The translations under genes and the position numbers were made by a program. The notes under the pieces are model-generated. The model was not told the origin of the DNA, did not search any database, and saw nothing but the letters and a program-made list of their open reading frames with translations. DNA of 64,000 nt, from NCBI GenBank assembly GCA_035946615.1, contig DASYZB010000055.1, positions 22,843 to 86,842 on the forward strand, written 5' to 3'. Origin of the DNA: Verrucomicrobiia bacterium (GTDB lineage Bacteria > Verrucomicrobiota > Verrucomicrobiia > Limisphaerales > UBA8199). Shown one piece after another: positions 56,101 to 63,954 of the stretch (position 1 is the stretch's first letter; each line of letters begins with the position of its first letter).

Positions 56101-56315
56101 TTACTTTAACGATTCCAGCCAACACATCCGCATCGGTATACATTCCTTCGACGAACAACTTAGGAGGTGTTCTTGAGAGCGGTCAAGTGGCGATTAACTC
56201 GCCAGGTGTGAACTCCTATTACTTCACAAACTGGCCCGCTTGGAGCCACGGTGCCACCGTGTTTCAAGTGGGTTCAGGAGGATACACCTTCGTGGTTACT
56301 AACGTTAGCTTTTAA
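50181..56315 (+). CDS. Giant secreted beta-helix / GH78 alpha-L-rhamnosidase fusion
   Basis: 2044 residues. A signal peptide (about 1-32) is followed by a verrucomicrobial-type N-terminal region (about 45-350), right-handed beta-helix-type repeats (about 430-950, e.g. VSADISHAQFVNCQNGLSV) and a linker with DTDGGGAPDYVE. From about 1015 the sequence follows GH78: fibronectin-like (QLAYEVIVGST), ATAYVSAKGVYELWINGQKV, PEWTDYNQRIQYQTFDV, GALLGEGWCYG, MGQNIVGW, YHGFRYVEI, the catalytic (alpha/alpha)6 segment with CTQRAEREGYLFDEHIF, and EWIWKTVGGV. It would remove L-rhamnose from plant or microbial glycans outside the cell. The CPQR motif of classic members is CTQR here. Composition turns AT-richer near 53.5 kb. 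Confidence 0.85.
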   Translation: MKTLPGRAAVSAWTKAVLAALASVTSLLTQAQIPVSNGPNSPLATGTTTNYFIAQRGPHQRIWERVTLFTNAANHVAAKTNSYVELATGIGHLDASGQWADSSDQITPTATGAQATNAQHSLAFAGQIGSAGAAINLVTPDAKTLASHVLGLSYFDTSSGKAVWIAEVTNSVGELLPSGNEVAYPGAFSGLDADLYYVNSISSLEQFVVLRQQPPSPSEWGLDPASTMLQVITEFDTAPVPQVATTQVGSDTDDCLDFGVMKMGPGTAFALGSETNKIRVNKHWVLLDSKTCLVEEVPFQSVQAQLQDLPASPPASADLPASPDALVRRMALRQAAPPTWRAGTAIPMRMAAARPLRKGFLMDYIILTTQTNLTLQSDSTYYVSGKIYLYGSNNVAEGGTVLKFATNGSINLIPGYGTPNLTFSGKMYRPIVCTAVDDQSVGEQISGSGPAPSGYYANPAFNFAGISPAVPVLSNLRISYASIGVSLGGVSADISHAQFVNCQNGLSVGGGTVHLRNALFYNVPTNIVAGGGLTLAAENVTFSGSSYLASAPSAPTGCSLAATNCVFVNVTNLTAGILSLSGDYNGFFQTTSFGTDVAPTPGSSPLQTVGGGTAYLAANSGFRGAGTRNINSSLLSDLGRRTTYPPVVYSSSGVLYLFTNTVLYPQAQRDTCMPPDLGYSYDPIDFAFPYVYVTNATITVTPGTVITAYHGTYPGGLAISTSAQLLCQGSATNLVQFTEFAAVQEQGSSSWNGGIYSFILANWQSGSVPTAINCRFTDFSSLAQDTLHLGWGGGTTLPINFQNCQFHDGIIQNEPTSVNLTNCLLERVNLDLEAQDSYVPVMRNNLFYGGTLVFTPWYTTNGVVKDNLFDRTSLPYDTGGYIGGFNAFVTNCDRLTPTNSTDIVLPASPAYQAGPLGNYYQLTNSALINADTNTTADQVGLYHYTMYTNLVNGWEIKETNSFLDVGLHFVAVDTNGCPIDTDGGGAPDYVENAAGDGSTTNSSNWLDGSDDYKYLLVPQYLRCEYRQNPWGITTNYGPPRFYWIVTSPQRAERQLAYEVIVGSTSNNVANGYGDFWDSGKEYSDQTIHVQYNGVNLQSGQRLWWNVRTWDLYTGLSTWATNGAMFQLGLLNPSDWNGAYWIGVNSYVSSYAAPIFRSTNVVLSKQVATATAYVSAKGVYELWINGQKVGTNVLAPEWTDYNQRIQYQTFDVARYLNGVPPSTNIIGALLGEGWCYGDTDYGTPGYYGAKNPQFLLQLIITNTDNSRTTISTDANWTCSTNGLIRAAELYEGEKDDANQEGYYTNWATASFIPQSFTVPVATYPLNANLLVTQPNEPIQVVRYVTPIAMWAGSNEQGKSATIFDMGQNIVGWCNLTITNTNGVSAIGWQVRLRHSEGLSLDSKNNGAFATGSGNVYVLNLGTPPMQIDTYILNGDSVQQLHPHFTYHGFRYVEITASNSITASLTTNSLMGCVIRSGVPLTGAFYCSGNDPGTNPSDVAANWVLTNNFINKLMTNAQWGQQGNLQGVFTACTQRAEREGYLFDEHIFSQTACFNMDLGAFLTKWVCDIRDAQTLRGDGAFTDFAPWDGHTGIGLGYSDPGAQAGGIIFPWRLYQNYGDTRILKASYHSITNQIGYLTNLCKASTGQWHTDSSIWNSSSAEVTDWGSGDYFNWQLSYPHPYGWTTAGGHASVSYGNWGTGWSAYSLDLAASVARVLESQATDQGSATAYLNDYTHFSGLAAMARNAYTNASNQLVTYSGTNIVGVGGNGGSQADCMTAVYFNMVPDSQRSNVISILLRGAYGVQNYNNAYTSDGFTNTYCTNHLSTGYYFSSREMLELSRDGYTSLAYKILMDTNFPSWLYPVVNGATTCQEGWDTYLSGPANPAAGGDDRGYFPAVSPWNPFTSFNHLPYGAVSEWIWKTVGGVNPDDNNPGFKNVIIKPEPGGCVTNAFAFLNNVRGNLVCYWTNDATRSTYTLTLTIPANTSASVYIPSTNNLGGVLESGQVAINSPGVNSYYFTNWPAWSHGATVFQVGSGGYTFVVTNVSF

Positions 56316-56369
56316 TGTGCCTTCAGTCGTGGTGGCACAATGACGGAAGTGTCAGTTATTTAGAGAGAC

Positions 56370-57713
56370 ATGATTATGACGATTCGATTTAGTACAATTT
56401 CGCTGGCGCTCTCGCTGCTAGGGGCCGTAAGGTCACAAGCCCAGTCAAAAGCCGGTGCAGTGCTCTGGAAATATGATACTGGAAGCACCATAAGATCTTC
56501 ACCTGCGCTCGCACCCGATGGCACAATCTATGTCGCGGGGGCAAGTCTATATGCCATCACAAACATCGGAATTACCGCTTCGAACAAATGGACCTTTTCA
56601 TCCCCACCGTCTGGTTCGGCATCTGTTGGAGCAGACGGAACAGTATATTTTGTGGGCAGCGGAGGTGCGCTGTATGCGGTCAATCCAGATGGAACCCTCC
56701 GGTGGCTTTACCAGTCGCAGAGCGGTGGAGGAACGCCAGCAATTGGACTAGACGGCACGGTTTATTTTGAGGGCTACTTAAGTCTTTACGCTGTTACGCC
56801 TTCTGGATCACTGAAGTGGCAGACCTCTGTCGCGGGCACTGGGAACTATGAATCCCCCGTTGTGAGTCCTGACGGGACGATCTACGCAGGTTCTTGGGAA
56901 GGGGTTGAGCTCTACGCGATCAACCCGGATGGCAGTCAACGGTGGGCTCGTGGCCTTTCTTCGGCTCCCTGGGATTGTCCGGCAATCGCGTCCGATGGGA
57001 CGTTGGTTGTTTCGGCCAGCTCCTTGTGCACGTTCAACCCAGAAGGGACTAACCTCTGGTGTTCCGGTACCGGTTTTGCTGGGCCGCCTGTAATCGCAAG
57101 TGGGGGTACAATTTATGTAGCGGACACTGGGCGCACACTTTGGGCTCTCACGCCTGCTGGCCAGGTGCTTTGGCACGCCTTTAACTCGAACCCCCAGTAT
57201 GGCGCCGCCACCTGCGCGGCGTTGGATGCTGCCGGCACAATTTATTATTGCGTTTCGAATTCACTTTGGGCTCTAAATGCCCAGGGAAAAGTACTTTGGA
57301 GTGTGACCTCTCCGGTGGCTCCGCCTCCCAGTGGGGATCTGGCAAACTCTTCTCCCATAGTCGGACCGGATGGTACCATTTACGCGGCTTTGGCGAGCAC
57401 ACTCTACGCTATCTCCTCAGGAACAAATGGCCCGACCGGATCCCCCTGGCCAATGTACCGTCAGAATATCCGCCACACTGGGAAGGTGGAGAAACCTGCA
57501 GTTGGTCAGCCTCAGAAACGGAGCGACAGTAATTTCCAGTTCCAGATGTATCCACAGCAGATTGGTCTTTCGTACACAATCGAGACTTCCACGAACTTAA
57601 ACACCTGGACATCCCTGACCAGCTTTGTGGCCACTTCCCTCCCGATGCCGGTCACCGATCTGAGCGCCAGCAATTCGCCGAGCAAGTTTTACCGGGCTTA
57701 CTCGGCGCAGTGA
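56370..57713 (+). CDS. Secreted PQQ-like beta-propeller protein, copy 1
   Basis: 447 residues with a signal peptide ending near RSQAQS. About ten repeats of the form PAxGxDGTIYxxxxxxLYAxxPxGxxxW (for example PALAPDGTIYVAG, ASVGADGTVYFVG) indicate a PQQ/WD40-type propeller; no PQQ-binding or dehydrogenase residues were identified. The C-terminus holds the shared module YTIETSTNLNTWTSLTSFV to SNSPSKFYRAYS. Two tandem paralogues follow. Probably an extracellular binding or surface protein; function unknown. ATG 56370 and ATG 56376 both possible. Confidence 0.8.
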   Translation: MIMTIRFSTISLALSLLGAVRSQAQSKAGAVLWKYDTGSTIRSSPALAPDGTIYVAGASLYAITNIGITASNKWTFSSPPSGSASVGADGTVYFVGSGGALYAVNPDGTLRWLYQSQSGGGTPAIGLDGTVYFEGYLSLYAVTPSGSLKWQTSVAGTGNYESPVVSPDGTIYAGSWEGVELYAINPDGSQRWARGLSSAPWDCPAIASDGTLVVSASSLCTFNPEGTNLWCSGTGFAGPPVIASGGTIYVADTGRTLWALTPAGQVLWHAFNSNPQYGAATCAALDAAGTIYYCVSNSLWALNAQGKVLWSVTSPVAPPPSGDLANSSPIVGPDGTIYAALASTLYAISSGTNGPTGSPWPMYRQNIRHTGKVEKPAVGQPQKRSDSNFQFQMYPQQIGLSYTIETSTNLNTWTSLTSFVATSLPMPVTDLSASNSPSKFYRAYSAQ

Positions 57714-57733
57714 CAAACGTTACAAAGTTAGAA
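57587..57733 (+). repeat. Conserved 3' module, copy 1
   Basis: About 145 bp, from TTCCACGAACTTAAACACCT through the stop codon and into GTTACAAAGTTAGAAAGG, near-identical to 58998-59145 and, for its coding part, to 60458-60606. The adjoining upstream coding sequence is clearly less similar. Confidence 0.85.
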
Positions 57734-57753
57734 AGGATGCCAAACTGCTGAAT

Positions 57754-59124
57754 ATGAGCACTTTTCTGCCTCGCCCCTTGATCCTGGCCGCAGGTCTCAT
57801 GGGGGCCATCGGCGCATCGGCCCAACCCGTCCCGGGAACAGTGCTTTGGACTTATGACGCCGGGACAGCGATATCATCCTCACCGGCAATCACGCCAGAT
57901 GGCGCGATTTGTTTCGGCACGACCACCGCATTGACGGCAATCACCAATGCAGGGACAACGGCCTCCAATAAATGGACCTTCCCGGTCGGGCAAGGCGTTA
58001 CGTCCTCTCCGGCGGTGGCGGCGGACGGAACGGTCTATTTTCTCGCCTCGGGGTTGGGGTGCTACGCGCTCAATCCAGATGGCTCAACCAAGTGGTCTTA
58101 CGCTTTCCAGTCCACGGGGCTTTCATCTCCTGCCATCGGCGCCGATGGAACAATTTACATCGTGGGCGACAGCAGCCTTTACGCTCTTACACCCGCTGGG
58201 GCCAAAAAGTGGGCTTCGCCGGTCAACGGTCAAAGCGGTTCTCCCGTAGTTTCAAGCGATGGCACAGTCTATTTCACCTCCTTCGCTGGCTCCCTCTACG
58301 CCTTCAATCCCGATGGCACACCAAGGTGGTCATATAGCATACAGAATAATTCAGGCATGGGAGACTCAGCGGCAATCGGTTCGGATGGAACGGTGTACAT
58401 CACCCAGGGTCCACTATTTGCATTTGCTCCGAACGGAACGAATCTGTGGCAAACTCCAGCGCAAAGCTCCGATGACTTCTTTGCGAAGTCTTCACCTGTC
58501 GTCGCAGCAGACGGCACAATCTACGTCGTAAACGGCGCCAGTGGCAATCTCGCCGCTGTTAGCCCATCGGGACGGGTGCTTTGGCGTGTGCCGCTCTCAG
58601 TGACCGGCTACTCCCCACCGACCACAGTGCCGGCTGTTGATGCGGCAGGGATGATTTACTACTGCGTTTCGAACGCAGTTTGGGCCGTAAGCTCTCAGGG
58701 ACAAATCCAGTGGGTCGTGAACTATCCGGCGATGCCCCCAATTGGAGGATATTACGCGGCAACCTCTCCGGTCGTCGGTCCGGACGGTACCATTTATGCC
58801 GCCTTGGGAAGCAAGCTTTACGCAATCGCTGGCACTAACACGCTGGGGTCTGCCCCTTGGCCAATGTGCCGACAAAACCCTCGCCACACCGGAAAACTGG
58901 AAAAGCCTGCCCTCGGTCGCCCGCAAAAGCGCACCGACGCAAACTTTCAATTTGAACTCTATCCGCAGCAACTGGGTCTGACCTACGCCATCGAGAGTTC
59001 CACGAACTTAAACACCTGGACATCCCTGACCAGCTTTGTGGCCACTTCCCTTCCAATGCCGGTCACAGATCTGAGCGCCAGCAATTCGCCGAGCAAGTTT
59101 TATCGGGCTTTCTCGTCGCCGTGA
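57754..59124 (+). CDS. Secreted PQQ-like beta-propeller protein, copy 2
   Basis: 456 residues; signal peptide with LILAAGLMGAIGASAQP. Same repeat design as copy 1 (PAITPDGAICFGT, PAVAADGTVYFLA, PAIGADGTIYIVG, PVVGPDGTIYAALGSKLYAI) and the same C-terminal module. Copies 2 and 3 agree in the C-terminal LGLTYAIESSTNLN phrase, where copy 1 has IGLSYTIETSTNLN, so 2 and 3 are the closer pair there. 40 bases after copy 1. Confidence 0.8.
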   Translation: MSTFLPRPLILAAGLMGAIGASAQPVPGTVLWTYDAGTAISSSPAITPDGAICFGTTTALTAITNAGTTASNKWTFPVGQGVTSSPAVAADGTVYFLASGLGCYALNPDGSTKWSYAFQSTGLSSPAIGADGTIYIVGDSSLYALTPAGAKKWASPVNGQSGSPVVSSDGTVYFTSFAGSLYAFNPDGTPRWSYSIQNNSGMGDSAAIGSDGTVYITQGPLFAFAPNGTNLWQTPAQSSDDFFAKSSPVVAADGTIYVVNGASGNLAAVSPSGRVLWRVPLSVTGYSPPTTVPAVDAAGMIYYCVSNAVWAVSSQGQIQWVVNYPAMPPIGGYYAATSPVVGPDGTIYAALGSKLYAIAGTNTLGSAPWPMCRQNPRHTGKLEKPALGRPQKRTDANFQFELYPQQLGLTYAIESSTNLNTWTSLTSFVATSLPMPVTDLSASNSPSKFYRAFSSP

Positions 59125-59145
59125 CAAATCTTACAAAGTTAGAAA
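58998..59145 (+). repeat. Conserved 3' module, copy 2
   Basis: Second copy of the 3' coding module plus the downstream ACAAATCTTACAAAGTTAG segment. Confidence 0.85.
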
Positions 59146-59164
59146 GGGTGTCAAACTGCTGAAT

Positions 59165-59230
59165 ATGAGCACTTTTCTGCCTCGCCCCTTGGTCCTGGCC
59201 GCAGGTCTCATGGGGGGCGTGAGCTTCTGA
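59165..59230 (+). pseudogene. Duplicated 5' end of copy 2 (21-codon signal peptide relic)
   Basis: The sequence after copy 2 repeats the bases leading into and starting copy 2 (57711-57804), including ATG and the signal-peptide codons MSTFLPRPLVLAAGLMG, then diverges and stops at 59230. It is a leftover of a tandem duplication or an abandoned start. Confidence 0.8.
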
Positions 59231-59237
59231 ATTTCTC

Positions 59238-60584
59238 ATGTTTATGAACATTGACCAAATCATCCGCATATTGATCATGGCGTTATCTTTGCTTGGAACA
59301 GACCTATTGGCCAAAGGCGCTCCCGGCACGGTTCTGTGGAGTGATGACTTAGGCAATGCAATTAGCAGCTCCCCAACTCTAGCAACCGATGGGACGGTGT
59401 ACCTTGGCACGGCTGCGGGATTGGTGGCCGTTACGAATTTTAATTCCGTGGTTTCCAACCGTTGGAGCTTCGGGGTTGCACCCTCGGGCTCTCCTGCCGT
59501 TGGCGCGGACGGCACAATTTACTTCTGCGGAAACGGAAATCTTTACGCTCTAGACCCGGAGGGGGTGCAAAAATGGGTTTTCCAAACCACGGGTGCAACT
59601 GGGGGCTCTCCTGCAGTTGGCTCCGATCAAACCATATACTTTGACGGCTCATATTTCCTTTACGCGGTTACTAGTTCTGGTACGCTAAAGTGGAAATCTG
59701 CAGTAGCTGGCACTGGCAGCTTTAGATCTCCTGCCATAGGTCCTGATGGTACCGTTTACATCGCTTCAGGAGAATCGGGTCAGTTTTACGCCATTAAGCC
59801 GGACGGAACACAGCGCTGGGCGGCGTCTGGTTCCGCTGACTCAGCCGCAATCGCGGCCGACGGAAGGACGTATATCACCGGCGGCCCTCTTTATGCCTAT
59901 GCCCGGGACGGTTCCATGCTTTGGTCAACGCCGAGCGCATTCAGTCTAGATGGCCCTCCGATTATCGGAGTCGATGGTTCCATTTACGTTGCTGCCTATC
60001 AAAGCCATGTTCTTTCTGCGTTCACTTCGCAAGGCCAATCGAGTTGGCAGGGACCGGGGTATCCCTCACGAGGCCCGGGGAGCGCAGCAGTAACTGATGC
60101 CGGCGGCGCTGTTTACTATTGCGTTTCGAACAGCGTTTGGGCATTGAATTCGAATGGGCAGGTGCAGTGGGCAGTAACGTCTCCTGACAATCCCATTGCG
60201 GGGTTTGATCTTGCAACGACCGCGCCGATAATCGGGTCCGATGGCGCCATTTACGCCGCCTTGGGGACAAAGATATTTGCGATTGTTTCCGGGACCAACG
60301 GAGCAGCGAAATCCTCTTGGCCTATGTATAAACAGAATTCCAGGCACACCGGAAGTCTGCAAGGGCCGATACTGAATCAACCTCAAAAGCGCGGCGACGC
60401 AAACTTTCAATTCCAACTGTACCCGCAGCAACTGGGGTTGACCTATGCCATCGAGAGTTCCACGAACTTAAACACCTGGACATCCCTGACCAGCTTTGTG
60501 GCCACTTCGCTTCCGATGCCGGTCACGGATCTGAGCGCCAGCAATTCGCCGAGCAAGTTTTACCGGGCCTACTCGTCGCAGTGA
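59238..60584 (+). CDS. Secreted PQQ-like beta-propeller protein, copy 3
   Basis: 448 residues, signal peptide MFMNIDQIIRILIMALSLLG onward to about residue 29. Propeller repeats match the other copies (PTLATDGTVYLGT, PAVGADGTIYFCG, PAIGPDGTVYIAS, PIIGSDGAIYAALGTKIFAI). Its N-terminus is unrelated to that of copy 2 although it sits behind a relic of that N-terminus, implying recombination at the 5' end. Shared C-terminal module intact. Confidence 0.8.
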   Translation: MFMNIDQIIRILIMALSLLGTDLLAKGAPGTVLWSDDLGNAISSSPTLATDGTVYLGTAAGLVAVTNFNSVVSNRWSFGVAPSGSPAVGADGTIYFCGNGNLYALDPEGVQKWVFQTTGATGGSPAVGSDQTIYFDGSYFLYAVTSSGTLKWKSAVAGTGSFRSPAIGPDGTVYIASGESGQFYAIKPDGTQRWAASGSADSAAIAADGRTYITGGPLYAYARDGSMLWSTPSAFSLDGPPIIGVDGSIYVAAYQSHVLSAFTSQGQSSWQGPGYPSRGPGSAAVTDAGGAVYYCVSNSVWALNSNGQVQWAVTSPDNPIAGFDLATTAPIIGSDGAIYAALGTKIFAIVSGTNGAAKSSWPMYKQNSRHTGSLQGPILNQPQKRGDANFQFQLYPQQLGLTYAIESSTNLNTWTSLTSFVATSLPMPVTDLSASNSPSKFYRAYSSQ

Positions 60585-60606
60585 CAAATGTTACGAAGTT
60601 ATACAA
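60458..60606 (+). repeat. Conserved 3' module, copy 3
   Basis: Third copy of the 3' coding module; the following non-coding part keeps only ACAAATGTTACGAAGTTA. Confidence 0.85.
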
Positions 60607-60752
60607 TACGGTAAGATTGCTGTGAATTCACAAGGAGAATTGCTGCTCCCCAGGCCACTCCGCAGTTGAACTCCGGGCGCGCCTCCGCCAACATTTGGCC
60701 TGAACGCAGCGCGCTCTGGTGTTTCCAGGTATTCGACGCTGCGCCGAATCGT

Positions 60753-61064
60753 ATGCGCCGCCACATCTATCCGCTTGGGTTGGGACTGGTCATGGGCTGC
60801 GCCTTCATTCTGGTTAGGGCGTTGCCATTTTTCTATCCGATTACTATCCCGAAGAATATCCGGGCATTTACCAGCGCGCTCAACGCGCCGGCTCTGTGGC
60901 TGGCCCACTTGTGGTCTGCGGGTGGGTTCCCTCCTGCCGGCAAGCTGGCCCAGGAACTGGCTGTTCCATCCGGCCTGATGCTCGCTCAATGGATTTTGGT
61001 CGCTTTGCTCTTGGGGCTTTTCCTCGGGATGCGCAAAAAACCAGGCGCTGCGAAAAAGTTCTAG
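60753..61064 (+). CDS. Small membrane protein upstream of purS
   Basis: 103 residues with two clear hydrophobic segments (about 7-27, PLGLGLVMGCAFILV, and 75-95, LAQWILVALLLGLFLG) and a short basic C-terminus KKPGAAKKF. Start ATG 60753 (MRRHIYPL) has the basic N-terminus expected. No family recognised. 58 bases before purS; co-transcription is possible. Confidence 0.55.
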   Translation: MRRHIYPLGLGLVMGCAFILVRALPFFYPITIPKNIRAFTSALNAPALWLAHLWSAGGFPPAGKLAQELAVPSGLMLAQWILVALLLGLFLGMRKKPGAAKKF

Positions 61065-61122
61065 CCCGAATCTGGGCGTTGGCGCAGAATTGGCCTTCGG
61101 AACGGCGGTGGAACCGATTTGA

Positions 61123-61362
61123 ATGAAAGCTAAAATCATTATTACGCCAAAGAAAGCCGTGGTGGACCCGCAGGGCAAAACGGTCCAAAACGCCTTGGCC
61201 CATATGGGCTATATTGGCGTGGGGGCCGTCCACGTCGGCAAGTACCTCGAAGTCGAATTGACCGAGGGCGACCTGGAAAGCGCCCGCAAACAAATCGACC
61301 AGGCCTGCCACAAAATCTTAAGCAATCCGGTCATTGAAGATTACCGGTTCGAAATCGAATAA
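61123..61362 (+). CDS. purS: Phosphoribosylformylglycinamidine synthase subunit PurS
   Basis: 79 residues. Small subunit that bridges PurL and PurQ in the FGAM synthase complex. IIITPKKAVVDPQGKTVQNAL and GAVHVGKYLEVELTEGD are typical of PurS. Its stop is 1 base before the purQ ATG. No purL is present in the window. Confidence 0.94.
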   Translation: MKAKIIITPKKAVVDPQGKTVQNALAHMGYIGVGAVHVGKYLEVELTEGDLESARKQIDQACHKILSNPVIEDYRFEIE

Positions 61363-61363
61363 C

Positions 61364-62080
61364 ATGAATTTTGCTGTCCTGCAGTTTCCCGGCTCGAATT
61401 GCGACCAGGATGTGGTGCACGTCCTGGGCCGGGTGCTGGGCCATTCCGCACGGCTCTTGTGGCACAAGGAACATTCTTTGGGCGCCCCCGACGCCGTGAT
61501 TATCCCAGGCGGATTCAGTTACGGCGATTATCTGCGGACAGGCGCCATTGCCCGTTTCAGCCCGGTGATGGAAGCGGTGCAGGCCTTTGCCGCGAACGGC
61601 GGGCCAGTGCTGGGGGTTTGTAATGGCTTCCAGATTCTGTGCGAGGCCGGCCTTCTCCCGGGAGCACTCATCCGGAACCGTTCTCTCCAGTTCCGCTGCG
61701 AACACATCTTTCTCAAAACCATCAACAATCGCTCTCCATTCACGAACCAAATCCCTGAGGGAAAACTGTTGCGCGTTCCCATCGCCCACGGCGAAGGTTG
61801 CTACTTCGCCGACGAACCCACGCTGGTCAGGCTTCAAGCCAATAACCAGATTCTCTGGCGCTACGTCAGCGCCGATGGCCAGCCGACGGAAACATCCAAT
61901 CCCAACGGCTCCATCGACAACATCGCCGGCATCTGCAATGAGGCGGGCAATGTGGCCGGCCTGATGCCCCACCCGGAACGGGCCAGCGAACCCATCCTCG
62001 GCTCAGCCGATGGGCGGCTGGTCTTTGAGAGCCTGGTTCATTTCATCGAGGAAGCGCTCGCCCGAAAAAAGGCAGCCTGA
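61364..62080 (+). CDS. purQ: Phosphoribosylformylglycinamidine synthase subunit PurQ
   Basis: 238 residues. Class I glutamine amidotransferase that feeds ammonia to PurL. VLQFPGSNCDQD, IIPGGFSYGDYLRTGAIA, GVCNGFQIL with nucleophile Cys86, RVPIAHGEGCY, NPNGSIDNIAGIC and GLMPHPERA (catalytic His and Glu) are all present. Starts right after purS; a longer frame from 61334 is not needed. pyrE follows 36 bases on. Confidence 0.96.
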   Translation: MNFAVLQFPGSNCDQDVVHVLGRVLGHSARLLWHKEHSLGAPDAVIIPGGFSYGDYLRTGAIARFSPVMEAVQAFAANGGPVLGVCNGFQILCEAGLLPGALIRNRSLQFRCEHIFLKTINNRSPFTNQIPEGKLLRVPIAHGEGCYFADEPTLVRLQANNQILWRYVSADGQPTETSNPNGSIDNIAGICNEAGNVAGLMPHPERASEPILGSADGRLVFESLVHFIEEALARKKAA

Positions 62081-62116
62081 GACGCCCCGGCTTCAAATCC
62101 ACAAAAGCCCTGCACC

Positions 62117-62698
62117 ATGCTGACCGACTCAGAAGCCCGCTCGAAACTGCTCGCTTTTCTGCGAAAAAAATCGGTTTTCCACGGTGATTTCGTTTTGGCC
62201 TCCGGCGCCAGGAGCAACTATTACATCGATTGCAGGCTCACGACCCTTGATCCCGAAGGGGCATGGCTGGTTGGGCAGGTGATGCATTCGCTCATCAAAC
62301 GTGAGGCCGGGCTTCGCAACCTGCGGCTCAACTCGGTAGGCGGCCTCACGATGGGCGCCGACCCCATCGCTGTTGCTGTCGGGATGTATTCGTATTTTGT
62401 GAAGGACGCCCCGCCGCTGGCATGTTTTGTTGTGCGCAAAGCCGCCAAGGAACATGGAAAGGGAAAACTGATCGAGGGGAACTTCAAACCAGGAGATTCG
62501 GTAGTCGTGCTCGAGGATGTCGTTACGCGGGGCGATTCAACCATCAGCGCCATCCAGGCAGTCGAGAAAGAGGGGGGCAAAGTGGCATTTGTGGCCGTCC
62601 TGGTTGATCGGCAGCAAGGCGGGCGCGAAAAAATCCAGGCCCTGGGCCACTTTGTCGTGTCCGCTTTTCAACGCGACGAACTGCTTCAAGCTGAATAA
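62117..62698 (+). CDS. pyrE: Orotate phosphoribosyltransferase
   Basis: 193 residues. Makes OMP from orotate and PRPP in pyrimidine synthesis. FVLASGARSNYYIDCR (substrate region), GGLTMGADPIAVAV, VVRKAAKEHGKGKLIEG (the flexible loop with the catalytic Lys) and VVVLEDVVTRGDST (PRPP motif, near residues 129-142) are intact. A purine-pyrimidine group purS-purQ-pyrE in one direction suggests co-expression. Confidence 0.94.
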   Translation: MLTDSEARSKLLAFLRKKSVFHGDFVLASGARSNYYIDCRLTTLDPEGAWLVGQVMHSLIKREAGLRNLRLNSVGGLTMGADPIAVAVGMYSYFVKDAPPLACFVVRKAAKEHGKGKLIEGNFKPGDSVVVLEDVVTRGDSTISAIQAVEKEGGKVAFVAVLVDRQQGGREKIQALGHFVVSAFQRDELLQAE

Positions 62699-62813
62699 GA
62701 ACGCCTGCTGCCCAAAGTGCCGCCCCACTTGAGCATCAAGCTCTTCGAGTAGCTGTTGCTTGAAGCATCATCGAGAGCCGGTGCCGTGCCAGAACGGATG
62801 TCTCACGTTCTTG

Positions 62814-63752
62814 TCATGGCAACCGCAGTAACTCCCGATGCGGTTGGTTGTCGTTATTCCAACGCGCTACCACGTCATCTCTCCGCAGGTCGAAGAAATC
62901 TGCGCTTTTCAGACTCTCAACATGACCATCGCAAAATCCAACATTCCACCGGCCAGCGTGGCGCTGACGAGTCGGCCCGACAGCCACCCAGCCGTCATCT
63001 TTCGCACCGAGTATCAGAGAGTTGAAAAAGACCGCTTCGTCCACTCCCCTGTCCAGGACGCAACTACCCATAACGCCTTTGAAATTGTCCTTAGACTCAA
63101 TAAAGGGTTGCAGAAAGGCATCGCCGATCTCGTTCATGCTGCTTGGTCTCACAACCCGGCTGCCCATAATCTGCCGGTTCACGACTTCTCCGCCACCACT
63201 CGTGTTCGTGACCCAAAATTCCCCTCCTAAGCCGAGTTTGGCGCCAAACCACCTCCAATCGTTAAAGAGAACGCCCCAGCAATTATAACCATAGCTCCCA
63301 AACGTTTGGCCGTTGCCTCCGCCTGGTTGGAAAAGACCGCCCAACCGATTGTAGGCGGGACAAGCGTAGATGTTATTCGGGCTGCCTTCATAGCGGGTTG
63401 GACCGTAGGAAAGATTTCTTGGCCATTTCGTTCCCGCGAACGGTTCAAGTTGGACCCACCAGAATTCGGCAGCAGGGTAAACGTTGAATTGTTCGACATA
63501 CATTCGGATGCCGAGCCCGATCTGTCGAAGATTGCTCTTGCATACTGCGGAGTCACCGGCAATTCTCGCCCGGTTCAGCGCCGGAAGCAACATCGCCGCC
63601 AGAATTGTGATCATGGCGATCACCACCAGCAGCTCGATCAACGTAAACCCTGGGCGGCTCGTTTCTGGGGGGACAGGTGCGGTATTTGAGCGTAGTCTCG
63701 TGCAAATTCCGAGGCTTTGAACGGACTCAGAAGGTCTGGCAGACCGTTTCAT
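62814..63752 (-). CDS. H-X9-DG pseudopilin-like protein (prepilin-type N-terminus)
   Basis: 312 residues. The leader [20 protein letters not shown] marks a prepilin peptidase site (Gly-Phe) followed by the pseudopilin helix (about residues 36-58), [11 protein letters not shown] and [13 protein letters not shown]. The C-terminal motif [15 protein letters not shown] is H-X9-DG. Such proteins are numerous in Planctomycetes and Verrucomicrobia and are probably minor pilin-type components or exported substrates. The leader before the cleavage site is long (about 35 residues). Independent unit convergent on pyrE. Confidence 0.9.
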   Translation of the reverse strand: MKRSARPSESVQSLGICTRLRSNTAPVPPETSRPGFTLIELLVVIAMITILAAMLLPALNRARIAGDSAVCKSNLRQIGLGIRMYVEQFNVYPAAEFWWVQLEPFAGTKWPRNLSYGPTRYEGSPNNIYACPAYNRLGGLFQPGGGNGQTFGSYGYNCWGVLFNDWRWFGAKLGLGGEFWVTNTSGGGEVVNRQIMGSRVVRPSSMNEIGDAFLQPFIESKDNFKGVMGSCVLDRGVDEAVFFNSLILGAKDDGWVAVGPTRQRHAGRWNVGFCDGHVESLKSADFFDLRRDDVVARWNNDNQPHRELLRLP

Positions 63753-63954
63753 TTTTTCTCTGAGCTGAACCTCAACATCGAGTCAACGTCAACTCATGTC
63801 AAGGGGACGTTGAAGCCCGCGAAGACAACTAACTTTCGGGCTTGCAATATGCTGTCCGTGAGCTTGGAAAATGGGCCTCTAACCCTGCGGGAGTAGGTGT
63901 CAACCCGTAAGAATGTGCGCACCCAGTCGTCATGCCACACGTGCGCGTCCGCCA

